From Pseudomonadales bacterium (GTDB lineage Bacteria > Pseudomonadota > Gammaproteobacteria > Pseudomonadales > Azotimanducaceae): a stretch of 64,000 nucleotides of DNA. Location of the stretch: NCBI GenBank assembly GCA_012103505.1, contig WLWP01000001.1:744001-808000 (forward strand), given 5' to 3'. Position numbers and translations under genes: made by a program. The notes under the pieces were generated by a model. The model was not told where the DNA came from and did not search any database. It saw nothing but the letters and a program-made list of their open reading frames with translations. Of this stretch, positions 10,700-18,729 are shown piece after piece (position 1 is the first letter of the stretch; every line of letters starts with the position of its first letter).

Positions 10700-11113
10700 A
10701 TGTTGAATAGAAAAATGAAACCTGTAGCTGCTGCGGTTGGCTCTGCATTTGTTGCTTCCGTAGCTGCAACAAGCGGTGCATACGCCGAGGACCAGGTGTT
10801 TGCTGCCGATGAACTTGACCAGGGTTATAACCTACTCGCTGAAGCTGAAGGCAAGTGCGGCGAAGGTAAGTGTGGTGAAGGTAAGTGCGGCGAAAGTGAA
10901 GGCGACGATAAAGACGGCGAAGGCAAGTGCGGCGAAGGTAAGTGCGGCGAAGGCGACGACAAAGACGGCGAAGGCAAGTGCGGTGAAGGCAAATGCGGTG
11001 AAGGCGATGACAAAGACGCCGAAGGCAAATGCGGAGAAGGCAAGTGCGGTGAAGGCGATGACAAGGACGCCGAAGGTAAGTGTGGCGAAGGCAAATGCGG
11101 AGGCGCAGCCTAG
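10700..11113 (+). CDS. hvfA: HvfA-like precursor peptide with 11 EGKCG motifs (oxazolin/bufferin-type RiPP)
   Basis: The precursor is 137 aa. Residues 1-29 form a Sec signal peptide ending AYA before ED. A linker (residues 30-49) is followed by low-complexity sequence: EGKCG three times, then pairs of EGKCG separated by acidic spacers such as EGDDKD. All 11 cysteines lie in EGKCG motifs. HvfA peptides with this motif are known substrates of HvfB (DUF692, MNIO) enzymes, which turn the Cys residues into oxazolone/thioamide groups that bind copper. The two genes that follow encode exactly that pair of enzymes. The start at 10700 is chosen for the TGGAGAA site 6 bases upstream; a TTG two codons earlier is less likely. 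The likely role is periplasmic or secreted copper sequestration. Confidence 0.9.
   Translation: MLNRKMKPVAAAVGSAFVASVAATSGAYAEDQVFAADELDQGYNLLAEAEGKCGEGKCGEGKCGESEGDDKDGEGKCGEGKCGEGDDKDGEGKCGEGKCGEGDDKDAEGKCGEGKCGEGDDKDAEGKCGEGKCGGAA
10847..11101 (+). repeat. Tandem repeat array encoding EGKCG pairs and acidic spacers
   Basis: The core of the precursor gene is built from 51-nt units encoding EGKCGEGKCGEGDDKD plus Gly or Ala. There are three full units after a first, longer block (three EGKCG and a spacer with an extra ESEG start), then a final unit cut to EGKCGEGKCGG. Units differ mostly at synonymous third positions (AAG/AAA, TGC/TGT, GGC/GGT/GGA), which points to old repeats kept under protein-level selection. 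Copy number could vary between strains. Confidence 0.9.
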
Positions 11114-11145
11114 TCCAAGTAAAATGAGAGACTGAGGGCGTTACG

Positions 11146-12003
11146 TTGCTAGCAGTAGAAGCCGCGAATACGTTTCCCTTAGCAGGCGCAGGTCTAGGCC
11201 TGCGTCGAGGGATGTTTCAGATGCTCTCAGACTTAACCAATGACGACGTTGACTTCATGGAAGTCGCGCCGGAAAATTGGATCGGAATCGGCGGCCGCTT
11301 TGGCCGCCGTTTTCGTGAATACGCCGAAAGATTTCCTATTGTGTGTCATGGCTTGTCACTTTCGATTGGCGCTCCCGCGCCGTTGGATGTTGAGTTCGTC
11401 CGAGAAGTTGGTCAATTTCTACGCGAGTTTAACATCCGGGGTTACTCCGAACATTTAAGCTACTGTAGTGACGACAAAGGTCACCTATATGATCTTATGC
11501 CGATTCCATTCACGGAAGAGTCGGCCCATTACGTGGCTGGACGCGTACGCCAAGTACAAGACATTCTAGGCACCCAGATAGCCTTAGAAAATGTGAGTTA
11601 CTACGCAGCGCCAGGCCAGGAGATAGACGAACTCTCTTTTGTAAACACGGTTTTGCAGGAAGCGGATTGTTTACTGCTGCTTGATGTAAATAATATTTAT
11701 GTGAACAGCGTGAACTTTGGTTATGACCCCCACCACTATTTACAGAATTTGGATCTTAAGCGAACAGCGTATGTACACGTTGCCGGTCACTTTTGTGAGG
11801 CTGAGGACCTAAGAATAGATACACACGGAACGACCGTTGACGCCGAAGTTTGGTCCCTGCTCGAGGCAGCTTACGAGCTGATCGGTCCAGTACCGACATT
11901 GTTAGAGCGAGACTTCAACTTTCCACCTTTGCCAGAGTTACTAGGTGAGATCAATCAAATTCGAACTCTGCAAAAGGCCCCTAAAACCGTGCGTCCGAGT
12001 TGA
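11146..12003 (+). CDS. hvfB: HvfB-like DUF692 (MNIO) oxidative enzyme
   Basis: This 285 aa protein is a multinuclear non-heme iron-dependent oxidative enzyme of the DUF692/MbnB family, the core modification enzyme for cysteine-rich RiPPs. Visible family motifs are HGLSLSIG (H68), YSEHLSY (H103), LENVSYY (E148), LLLDVNNIYVN (D180), HVAGH (H211, H215), DTHG (D225, H227) and ERDFNFP (E254). These supply the His/Asp/Glu ligands of the iron cluster. A TTG start is used, with GAGGGCG 6 bases upstream. It lies 32 nt after the precursor gene, and its stop overlaps the start of the partner gene (TGATG). The predicted reaction is oxidation of Cys in the EGKCG motifs to oxazolone/thioamide. The family call is firm; the product chemistry is inferred from known HvfA systems. 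Confidence 0.93.
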   Translation: MLAVEAANTFPLAGAGLGLRRGMFQMLSDLTNDDVDFMEVAPENWIGIGGRFGRRFREYAERFPIVCHGLSLSIGAPAPLDVEFVREVGQFLREFNIRGYSEHLSYCSDDKGHLYDLMPIPFTEESAHYVAGRVRQVQDILGTQIALENVSYYAAPGQEIDELSFVNTVLQEADCLLLLDVNNIYVNSVNFGYDPHHYLQNLDLKRTAYVHVAGHFCEAEDLRIDTHGTTVDAEVWSLLEAAYELIGPVPTLLERDFNFPPLPELLGEINQIRTLQKAPKTVRPS

Positions 12004-12821
12004 TGTACAAAGGGCGAAACAGCCGAGATTTTGTTGAGACTCAAATCGAGTTCGCGTCTTATATTCGCAATCCAGAGCTCAACGACGAACCAGACGGAAT
12101 TGAGTCGCGTCGCCTGCGCATCTATGCAGAGCTATTTTTCAACAACGTTAAAAATTTCCTTTCTACTACTTTCCCGATCGCAAAGGCGTGCTTGGGCGAG
12201 GCGGACTGGCAAGCACTGTGTCGCGAATTCTTTCATCGACACCCAAGTGAGTCCCCTTATTTTGCTGAGATCTCGCAGGAGTTCTTAACTTTTCTAAGTG
12301 AGCGCTGTGCGCCTACAGATCGTGTTGACCGTACCACTGTTTCTTCAGAAAAGTTGGCAGGAGTTAAACTCAATGAAGAAAGGTTGTTGCCTGACTATTT
12401 GCTTGAGCTTTGTCACTACGAATGGGTCGAACTGAGTCTCGACCTGGCGGTTGCAGACCAGGGGGAGATGCTGAACGAGCAAGAAGTACTTGGCGAGATT
12501 CGCGTGTCTAGTGAAGCAAGATGCTTGAGTTATTCTTACCCGGTTCATCGAATTGGGCCAAATCATATTCCTTCGGGGCCGGAACAGACCTTTCTGGTGG
12601 TCTACCGTAAAGATGATGAGATTCGATTTTTGGAGACCAATCAACCGACGATGAGAGTTATGAATTTGTTGGCGTCCCATCGCGCAGACGATGCTCTGCT
12701 ACGCGTCGTCTCTGAACTTAAGTCTCCAGGAGCCGCGATTGATCAAGAACGTGTTGTTGCAAATGGAACGGCTCAGCTGGTGAAATTTGCCGAGCTCGGT
12801 ATCCTCAGGAAAAGGCTCTAG
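12003..12821 (+). CDS. hvfC: HvfC-like DUF2063 partner protein
   Basis: The product is 272 aa with an N-terminal DUF2063 domain. Family features are RRLRIYAELFFNN near residue 37, LSTTFPIAKACLGEADW near 52, and YFAEISQEFLTFL near 85. In known systems this protein forms a complex with the DUF692 enzyme and presents the precursor to it. The ATG at 12003 shares its A with the upstream TGA stop, so translation is coupled; a TTG one codon earlier is possible. No DoxX-type (BufD) gene follows, so the operon has three genes. Cytoplasmic location is expected. Confidence 0.9.
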   Translation: MYKGRNSRDFVETQIEFASYIRNPELNDEPDGIESRRLRIYAELFFNNVKNFLSTTFPIAKACLGEADWQALCREFFHRHPSESPYFAEISQEFLTFLSERCAPTDRVDRTTVSSEKLAGVKLNEERLLPDYLLELCHYEWVELSLDLAVADQGEMLNEQEVLGEIRVSSEARCLSYSYPVHRIGPNHIPSGPEQTFLVVYRKDDEIRFLETNQPTMRVMNLLASHRADDALLRVVSELKSPGAAIDQERVVANGTAQLVKFAELGILRKRL

Positions 12822-12905
12822 AGAGCCTATTTCCACTTGTATCTGGCTGCTATGAAGAGTAGGGTGCCGCTCGCAATTCAAGAGCATTCCGGCGCTACCC
12901 ATTCG

Positions 12906-14063
12906 ATGAATCTATTGGTGCTAGACCCGGGCCCTGGTTCGACAGAGGCACCAGCTATTGGCGCCCTCGGTAATCTGACGAACGACAGGCTGTCCGCGCT
13001 AGGCTACAAAACCCACTTAACAGCAGACACAACCGCGGCCTTAGAGATGGCCGAACAAGGTTCAGCTGCTTTGGTTTTCTGCTGTCAACAAAATGCGCTA
13101 GCGTCATTGCAGAATCTGAAAGCCGGGGTCGGTCTCTTCCTGGTGACCCAAGAGCCCTTATCCCATGGTGCCCTTGTCACGGCGATGCGTGCCGGTGTCG
13201 TTGACTGCTGGATTCTCGATCAAGACGACCAGATTGCGGCGCATATTGACAAGGCAATCAACCGCTCCGCCCATCTGCTTCGAGCGCTGAATGCTGAGGT
13301 CACTGAAATGCGATCTGAGTTGGAACGTGATCAGCGTGCTGGCCAGTACATACAGATGGGCATGCTACCCCCAAATCCGATGGCGATTGGGCATTTCCGA
13401 CTCCAGCATCGAGTCGAACCGTCATTGATTCTCAGCGGCGACTTTGTCGATTACTTTCAGATTACTGATCGCTATTTTGCTTGTTATGTCGCCGATGTTG
13501 CAGGGCATGGTGCGTCTTCGGCATTCGTGACGGTCCTGCTGAAGAATTTTTCACGGCGTCTGCGTCGAGAATACCGAGTATCCATGCTAGCTAACCCCGG
13601 CGAGATTTTGGCGTGGATAAATACGGAACTCATAGACCAAGGCATCGATAAGCATGTCGCGATGTTTTTAGCGACCATCGATATACGAGAAAACAAACTA
13701 CACTTTTCGAATGCAGCTCATTTTCCACCAGCCGTGATCGTCTCCGAACCAGGGGGAGAGTACTTGGAACAAAAAGGTAAACCCTTGGGCCTGTTCGAAG
13801 GTCTGTCTTTTGCGTCCAAACACACAGATTTTCCCGTTGGATCTCGCCTTGTGGTCTTTTCGGATGGCGTACTCGACCTTGTCCCGGACGAAACGATCCT
13901 TGCCAAGGAGGCCTACCTCGCACAGGCGATTGAGGACTGTCACTCAATGGACACATTATGGGCACGGCTTGATACCACCAGAATCGGTGCGGATGATGTG
14001 AGCTGTTTGATGATCCATCATGGCGAAGCGAAGTCTGTTGCATCTCATGAGCAAGTCGCGTGA
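12906..14063 (+). CDS. HsbR-like PP2C/SpoIIE phosphatase with a degenerate receiver domain
   Basis: The likely start MNLLVLDPG gives 385 aa; an ATG at 12852 would add 18 residues. Residues 1-120 resemble a response-regulator receiver, but the strand that should carry the phospho-acceptor reads ALVFCCQQ with no Asp, and the usual Lys near the end is absent. A short coiled coil (about 125-150) leads into a PP2C-type SpoIIE phosphatase domain with LSGDFVDYF, ADVAGHGASSAF, VFSDGVLDL and DDVSCLMI. In Pseudomonas, HsbR has this layout and controls the STAS protein HsbA; here a STAS gene overlaps the 3' end by 4 nt. The lack of Asp suggests control other than phosphorylation of the receiver. Confidence 0.82.
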   Translation: MNLLVLDPGPGSTEAPAIGALGNLTNDRLSALGYKTHLTADTTAALEMAEQGSAALVFCCQQNALASLQNLKAGVGLFLVTQEPLSHGALVTAMRAGVVDCWILDQDDQIAAHIDKAINRSAHLLRALNAEVTEMRSELERDQRAGQYIQMGMLPPNPMAIGHFRLQHRVEPSLILSGDFVDYFQITDRYFACYVADVAGHGASSAFVTVLLKNFSRRLRREYRVSMLANPGEILAWINTELIDQGIDKHVAMFLATIDIRENKLHFSNAAHFPPAVIVSEPGGEYLEQKGKPLGLFEGLSFASKHTDFPVGSRLVVFSDGVLDLVPDETILAKEAYLAQAIEDCHSMDTLWARLDTTRIGADDVSCLMIHHGEAKSVASHEQVA

Positions 14064-14563
14064 GTGGAAGAATATTGGTTGGTGATCACGGTGGGGTCTA
14101 CGTGCTTCGTTTCGAAGGTGATGTACGGGTCACCCTTTCAGGGTCATTCGACCACTATATGCAAAAAATGTTGGTCGATGGCAGCCTAGATTCAGTCTTA
14201 GTCGATCTAACGGATGCGGTCGCGATAGATAGCACTTCTTTAGGCGTACTTGCGAAACTCTCCATCCAGCTGCAAAAAGAGCGTGCGCGTTTGCCGACGC
14301 TGGTGTGCCAGTCGCCCGATATCCTCCGAGTTCTCAACAATATGGGCTTTGACGACGTGTTCGCGATTGTTGATGAGAATTTTCATCGCGATCAAAATCT
14401 TGCCGAACTTCCGATGGCCAACGATATGTCTGAGGAGACATTGCGTGGCCGAGTCATAGAAGCACACAAGGTCTTAATGGCGATGAACACGCAAAACGAA
14501 AAGACCTTCAAAGATCTTGTCGAGGCACTTGAGACGGAACAAACATCGGCACGAGCCTCCTAG
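14060..14563 (+). CDS. HsbA-like STAS-domain anti-anti-sigma factor
   Basis: This protein of 167 aa has an N-terminal STAS domain (about residues 1-105). The conserved phosphorylation segment reads AIDSTSLGVLAKL, with the target Ser/Thr in the helix start. A helical tail (about 120-167) follows, as in HsbA of Pseudomonas. The GTG start overlaps the phosphatase stop by 4 nt, so the pair is translated together. The expected role is as a partner switch between an anti-sigma factor (FlgM in Pseudomonas) and other targets, with the upstream phosphatase resetting its phosphorylation. Targets in this organism are unknown. Confidence 0.82.
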   Translation: MSGRILVGDHGGVYVLRFEGDVRVTLSGSFDHYMQKMLVDGSLDSVLVDLTDAVAIDSTSLGVLAKLSIQLQKERARLPTLVCQSPDILRVLNNMGFDDVFAIVDENFHRDQNLAELPMANDMSEETLRGRVIEAHKVLMAMNTQNEKTFKDLVEALETEQTSARAS

Positions 14564-14568
14564 TTTTG

Positions 14569-15006
14569 CTACTTGCTGTCTCTCGCGGCGAGTTTGGCGC
14601 GAATAAAGTCTTTGTGCGATACATACAGTAAATCGGCAATGCGTCTGACTATGTGCTCTTCCAACACATCAAGCTGGTCGTCTGCATAGGCGATACGCCA
14701 TAGTGCGGAGACAATTTCATACTTATCTGCTCGATCAAGAGTATCGTTTAGAGCGGTCGTGAATTGATGCAAGCCAACGCTTTCATCATGGAGTCTTCGA
14801 GTCTCGCGGAGAATTGCGGTGAACTGTTTGTCATCAATTGCGAAGAGGCGAGTCAGGTGGCTCCTTAGCTCGCCAATTTCGTCTTCCTTGATTTCATGGT
14901 CCGCCCAAATCACTTCGAACATTAAGGCTGCAGCAGCAAGCTCTACGGACAGCTGGGGTTCGGCATCCTCAGTCTCGGCAAATATGGACAACAATCGGTC
15001 GAGCAT
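14569..15006 (-). CDS. TerB-like (COG4103) helical protein
   Basis: This acidic, all-helical protein of 145 aa resembles the TerB/COG4103 family. Visible features are VELAAAALMFEVIWADHEIKEDE and the repeat-like LWRIAYADDQLDVLEEHIVRRI; the paired D-x-x-[IL]-x-x-x-E patterns are typical of TerB-like metal-binding helices. Its role is unknown; the family name comes from tellurite resistance operons but members are widespread. It shares one base with the dusA stop, so it is the downstream gene of a two-gene minus-strand operon. It converges on the STAS gene with a 5 nt gap. Confidence 0.75.
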   Translation of the reverse strand: MLDRLLSIFAETEDAEPQLSVELAAAALMFEVIWADHEIKEDEIGELRSHLTRLFAIDDKQFTAILRETRRLHDESVGLHQFTTALNDTLDRADKYEIVSALWRIAYADDQLDVLEEHIVRRIADLLYVSHKDFIRAKLAARDSK

Positions 15007-15968
15007 TAGGCTGCGGCACCTCGGTAAACCTGTTCAAAGGCATCTTGGAAGATCGACAAATCACCGGCTTGGAGTCGACGGTGGTCGCTCAGCGTGCGGC
15101 GAAATGAACGCGCACCAGGCATGCCATTGCAAGTTCCAAGCAGTGGTTTGATCAACGCCTGGAGACGAACGCCTTTTGTAAACTGTTTTGCAGCGTACTC
15201 GGCGTAGCTCTGCATCAGTGCCTGCCTATCGACCACATCAGAATCGCCTATGATTCGTTGGTGACAAAGGTTTAACAGGGAAGGGTCGTGAAACGCAGCC
15301 CTACCGATCATGACACCGTCTGACCAGGTTCGATAATCCTCGAATGTATCGAGGTCTGTAACCCCGCCGTTAACGATGATCTCTAGGTGCGGGAAGCGCT
15401 CTTTGAGGGCTCGGACACGTTCTGGTTGCAAAGGCGGTATGTCTCGGTTCTGTGCTGGACTCAATCCAGCAAGGATTGCGATGCGCGCGTGTACATAAAA
15501 TCGATGGCATCCTGCTTCGCTGACGGTTTCGACAAACGCGTCTAACAGCTCATCAGAATCTGCGCCATCAACACCGAGTCGGCACTTTACCGAAATAGGT
15601 CCGCGTGCAAGGTTTGTCATGGCTGCTACACAAGCGGCTACCCTTTCAGGCTGTTTCATTAGACAAGCACCGAAGGCACCATTTTGTACGCGGTCAGACG
15701 GACACCCCACGTTTAGGTTAACCTCGTCAAAACCCCGCTGAAAGGCTTCGTTAGCGCAGTAAGCCAATGCCTCAGGGTCGTTGCCGCCGAGTTGCAATAC
15801 CACGGGGTGCTCCTCCGGATTAAATGCCAACTGGTGCCACTGTTTACCGTGAGTAAGTGCGCCGGTGCTCACCATTTCGGTGAAGAGCACAGCAGAGGGT
15901 GAAAATAGACGATGTAGATACCGGCAGTGTCGATCTGTCCAGGCCATCATTGGCGCGACGTAGAGCAT
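15006..15968 (-). CDS. dusA: tRNA-dihydrouridine synthase A
   Basis: DusA is an FMN enzyme that reduces uridines 20/20a in tRNA D-loops. The protein is 320 aa. It begins with VAPMMAWTDRHCRYLHRL, then has QLGGNDPEAL, NLNVGCPSDRVQNGAFGACLM (with the catalytic Cys), VKCRLGVD, HARIAILAGLSPAQNRDIPPL and NGGVTDL. These mark subgroup A rather than DusB or DusC. It starts slightly shorter than E. coli DusA, and no strong ribosome-binding site is visible before the ATG, so an upstream start cannot be excluded. It is divergent from lpxC across a 417-nt spacer. Confidence 0.95.
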   Translation of the reverse strand: MLYVAPMMAWTDRHCRYLHRLFSPSAVLFTEMVSTGALTHGKQWHQLAFNPEEHPVVLQLGGNDPEALAYCANEAFQRGFDEVNLNVGCPSDRVQNGAFGACLMKQPERVAACVAAMTNLARGPISVKCRLGVDGADSDELLDAFVETVSEAGCHRFYVHARIAILAGLSPAQNRDIPPLQPERVRALKERFPHLEIIVNGGVTDLDTFEDYRTWSDGVMIGRAAFHDPSLLNLCHQRIIGDSDVVDRQALMQSYAEYAAKQFTKGVRLQALIKPLLGTCNGMPGARSFRRTLSDHRRLQAGDLSIFQDAFEQVYRGAAA

Positions 15969-16052
15969 GTTTGTAGTGTGCGTGAATGCTGACTTACTGG
16001 CTGTCTAGTATAACGGGTTCCGCCGGTTTCTGCGGCGGGTACGAATTGGATG

Positions 16053-16243
16053 AAAAGTGGAACGAATTCACAAAATTCGCCAAAAAGTGGAGGCTAGGTA
16101 CTTTGTTAAATGTTGCGATTTCATCCATTTTTCCCTCAACTAGGAGTTTAAAATAATCCTAACCTATTGAAAGTAAAAGAAAATATTCTTGTTACGAGTT
16201 GAAACATGTTGTTTCACATTCCTCCATATTTCTCTCCACTTTT
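16053..16243. promoter_or_regulatory. dusA-lpxC intergenic region with three copies of a 9-bp motif
   Basis: The AT-rich spacer 15969-16385 has no gene. It contains AAAAGTGGA at 16053-16061 and 16083-16091 (30 bp apart, about three helical turns) and its exact complement at 16235-16243. A separate inverted repeat, TGAAAC-5 nt-GTTTCA, lies at 16200-16216. These could be operator sites for lpxC or dusA, or chance in AT-rich DNA. No clear -35/-10 pair was found. Confidence 0.35.
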
Positions 16244-16385
16244 CCTTCATTTTCATTGAAATAGTTTGTATAGTTCTGCTCCAAGTTATTGATAGATAAG
16301 CGGTTCCACTAAGTAGGCCGTTTTTCTTGGAAATCAGAGTAGTCGCCAACATTACGTTGGCAGAAAGAAGCAGAGAGACACCTGT

Positions 16386-17306
16386 ATGTTGAGACAAAGG
16401 ACGATCCGAGAAGCAGTGCACGCTATTGGTATAGGTGTCCATTCTGGTGAAAAAGTTCGTATGACCTTACGCCCTGCCGGGGAGAACACAGGTATTGTGT
16501 TTGCAAGAAACGACGTGCGTGGTGGTAGCCCCATTCGTGCCTGTGCGGACAACGTCTCAGATACCACGCTGTCAACAAGCCTCGGGCGCGATGGTCTTCA
16601 AGTGGCGACAGTCGAGCACCTGATGTCGGCGCTTTGGGGTATTGGTATCGACAACCTTATCGTTGAGCTGAGCGCCGAAGAAGTGCCGATCATGGACGGC
16701 AGTGCCGCACCGTTTATCTATTTGATCAACACCGTTGGTATCGTCGAACAGAGTGCCCTAAAACAATTCATTCGGATTAAGCGAGAAATCGAAGTGACGC
16801 AAGGGGATGCAGTTGCGAAACTCAGCCCTTATGAAGGATTTCGTGCAGCCTACACCTTCGTTGCGGATCACCCGGTTTATAACAGATATCCCAAAATCGC
16901 TGAGCTTAACTTCAGCAACATCTCCTATGTTGATGAGGTGAGTCGCGCGCGTTCTTTTGGCCTCGTAAAAGAATTAGAACACGCTCAAGCGATCAACAAG
17001 TGCCTAGGCTCAAGTTTGGAAAACGCAGTCGGAATTGATGACTTTGCCGTCGTCAATGAAGATGGACTTCGCTACCAAGATGAATTCGTAAAGCACAAGT
17101 TGTTGGATGTGATCGGAGATCTGTATCTGCTCGGCAAGCCAATCCTTGGTGCGTTTGACGGGTACATGTCTGGTCATGCGCTCAATAACAAACTCGCTCG
17201 TGCGCTGTTGCGTTGTGAAGACGCATGGGAGTACGCGACGTATGATTCTGTCGAGGACGTTGAGGCGGGTGAGCCTATCCTGCACCCCGCAGCCATATCG
17301 GTCTAA
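16386..17306 (+). CDS. lpxC: UDP-3-O-acyl-N-acetylglucosamine deacetylase LpxC
   Basis: LpxC is the zinc deacetylase that catalyses the committed step of lipid A synthesis. The protein is 306 aa against 305 in E. coli. Zinc ligands are visible in TVEHLMSALWG (first His), HKLLDVIGDLYLLG (second His and Asp), and the catalytic His in MSGHALNN. IMDGSAAPF is also typical. lpxC usually follows ftsZ at the end of the division-cell wall cluster; here it stands alone after a long AT-rich spacer, between dusA and a convergent methyltransferase gene. Protein-level control by FtsH cannot be judged. Confidence 0.97.
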   Translation: MLRQRTIREAVHAIGIGVHSGEKVRMTLRPAGENTGIVFARNDVRGGSPIRACADNVSDTTLSTSLGRDGLQVATVEHLMSALWGIGIDNLIVELSAEEVPIMDGSAAPFIYLINTVGIVEQSALKQFIRIKREIEVTQGDAVAKLSPYEGFRAAYTFVADHPVYNRYPKIAELNFSNISYVDEVSRARSFGLVKELEHAQAINKCLGSSLENAVGIDDFAVVNEDGLRYQDEFVKHKLLDVIGDLYLLGKPILGAFDGYMSGHALNNKLARALLRCEDAWEYATYDSVEDVEAGEPILHPAAISV

Positions 17307-17333
17307 TTCTAGCAACTGCTTCTGCAACATCGT

Positions 17334-18662
17334 CTAGCCTTTGCGTTGCTGGGCGGTGCGCTCTGCTTGCATTGTTGTCAAAAAGTTACGAATCGCTTCC
17401 GTCGCATCGAGTATAGGCATCAACCGCTGTTCTTCGAGCACGACGGCCATGTCAGCGATTGATTTCTTACCGTCAATCAAACCCATAATGAAAGTTGCGA
17501 TACGTGTTGTCGTCAACTGTTCCTGGAATTCATCGTTCATCGGTACCGGAACCGAAATATCTGCCAACCAGTTTGGCATCCAAGTCGCTTGAACTGGGCG
17601 TGTCGTTCGTGGAGACGGTGCTCTTGCCAACAGCGTGTGTACCACTTCTGTTCGTTTCTGCCGGCTGTAGGGGGACTGTAGGTAGGGGAGCTCGTCGTCT
17701 CGTTGCGCAATGATCTCAAAACCTTCTTCAGTAGCCACTTCCGCTAGTTCCGCAGTGCTCAATCGTAGGCTAGGATCACTAGATTCAAAGCTGACTGAGC
17801 CGTGCATGAGCCACAAACCACCAGGCTTTAGCAGTGAGCTGACGTGCGCAAGTAAATCGCTTAGTGAAGCGTCCAGTACATCGACTAACCAAGATGTTAA
17901 GACAAGATCCAGCTGATTTGCGCTGAACGGTGCTGCAAGCGCATTGCCGCAAATCGAGTGAATATCATTCCGTACCGGTGGGGTTTGCAACGTGTGTTGA
18001 ATGGCCGTTGCACCCAGTGGGGCAATTGGAAATTCTGTGAGAGAGCTCGACTCGCCTTTAAACATTCGACCGGCGACAGCACAAAGTAGCGGATTGCTGT
18101 CTAGAGCGTACGTGCATCGGGCGTTGAGACCTGTGTGTAAATCGTAGGCTAGGCGGCCAGCACCAGATCCTAGGGTGAGAATGTCTGGTGCGCTCTTTAC
18201 ATGTCCTGAAAGTGTTGCGATGAGTAGCTGTTGCACCGCTTCGTTTTCTTCTGTACCCCAAACCCAGTCGCGGAAGATGTTGCGATTGTAGCTGTTGAGC
18301 CCATGGTGATCTGGTAGCTGAGTTTTCAGGGCAGTGTGAAGTTCGACAGCTAAAGGTTCGGATAGGTTTAGGTTGCCCAGGATTTTGGATAGCTCAGTCT
18401 TGTACTGCTCGAGGGCACTTTGTTCTACGGCGACGCGTGCACGTGTTGTTGTGAATGTACTATCAGTGGCTTGCGCGCGAGCAAAGTCGCGATCGATGCG
18501 TGCAAGCTCCATGTTGTAGCGGTTGCGCCAATCGAGCAACGCATTGACTGGATCTGGCCAGAGCCAAAATAAGTCGCCGAGCTGCGAATAAGTGATTGCA
18601 CATGAACTGCATCGCAACTCGGTGAGCGAGGAAAAGCAAAGTGGGCATGCCAAAGCCTGCAT
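17334..18662 (-). CDS. Class I SAM-dependent methyltransferase with N-terminal zinc ribbon
   Basis: The product is 442 aa. It begins with a zinc-ribbon pattern CPLC...CSSC at residues 6-20. A helical region follows, then a Rossmann methyltransferase core with ILTLGSGAGRLAYDL (motif I, near 162), ALDSNPLLC, DLVLTSWLVDVLD and LKPGGLWLMHG. The core recalls the carnosine N-methyltransferase (N2227-like) group. The C-terminal 80 residues resemble a small winged-helix-like domain (FIMGLIDGKKSIADMAVVL) of the kind found in peptide-modification proteins. The substrate is unknown. It converges on lpxC with a 27-nt gap. Confidence 0.7.
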   Translation of the reverse strand: MQALACPLCFSSLTELRCSSCAITYSQLGDLFWLWPDPVNALLDWRNRYNMELARIDRDFARAQATDSTFTTTRARVAVEQSALEQYKTELSKILGNLNLSEPLAVELHTALKTQLPDHHGLNSYNRNIFRDWVWGTEENEAVQQLLIATLSGHVKSAPDILTLGSGAGRLAYDLHTGLNARCTYALDSNPLLCAVAGRMFKGESSSLTEFPIAPLGATAIQHTLQTPPVRNDIHSICGNALAAPFSANQLDLVLTSWLVDVLDASLSDLLAHVSSLLKPGGLWLMHGSVSFESSDPSLRLSTAELAEVATEEGFEIIAQRDDELPYLQSPYSRQKRTEVVHTLLARAPSPRTTRPVQATWMPNWLADISVPVPMNDEFQEQLTTTRIATFIMGLIDGKKSIADMAVVLEEQRLMPILDATEAIRNFLTTMQAERTAQQRKG

Positions 18663-18685
18663 GTAGGTAGGTCCCAGGAGGAAAG

Positions 18686-18720
18686 CCTGTCCAGTCTACA
18701 AGATATAGAGGCTGGACAGG
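18686..18720 (-). terminator. Hairpin after the DUF1501-like gene
   Basis: A 9-bp perfect inverted repeat (CCTGTCCAG and CTGGACAGG) with a 17-nt loop lies 9 nt downstream of the DUF1501-like stop on the minus strand. The trailing sequence is CTTTCC, so the T run is weak. It may terminate the minus-strand heme/LamG/DUF1501 operon before the methyltransferase gene. Confidence 0.5.
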
Positions 18721-18729
18721 TGTGATTGC

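Noticed and set aside
10825-11094. Minus-strand frame of 89 codons rich in Ser/Pro/His over the hvfA repeats
   Set aside because: It is the reverse shadow of the repetitive EGKCG array; there is no signal, start context or neighbour to support it.
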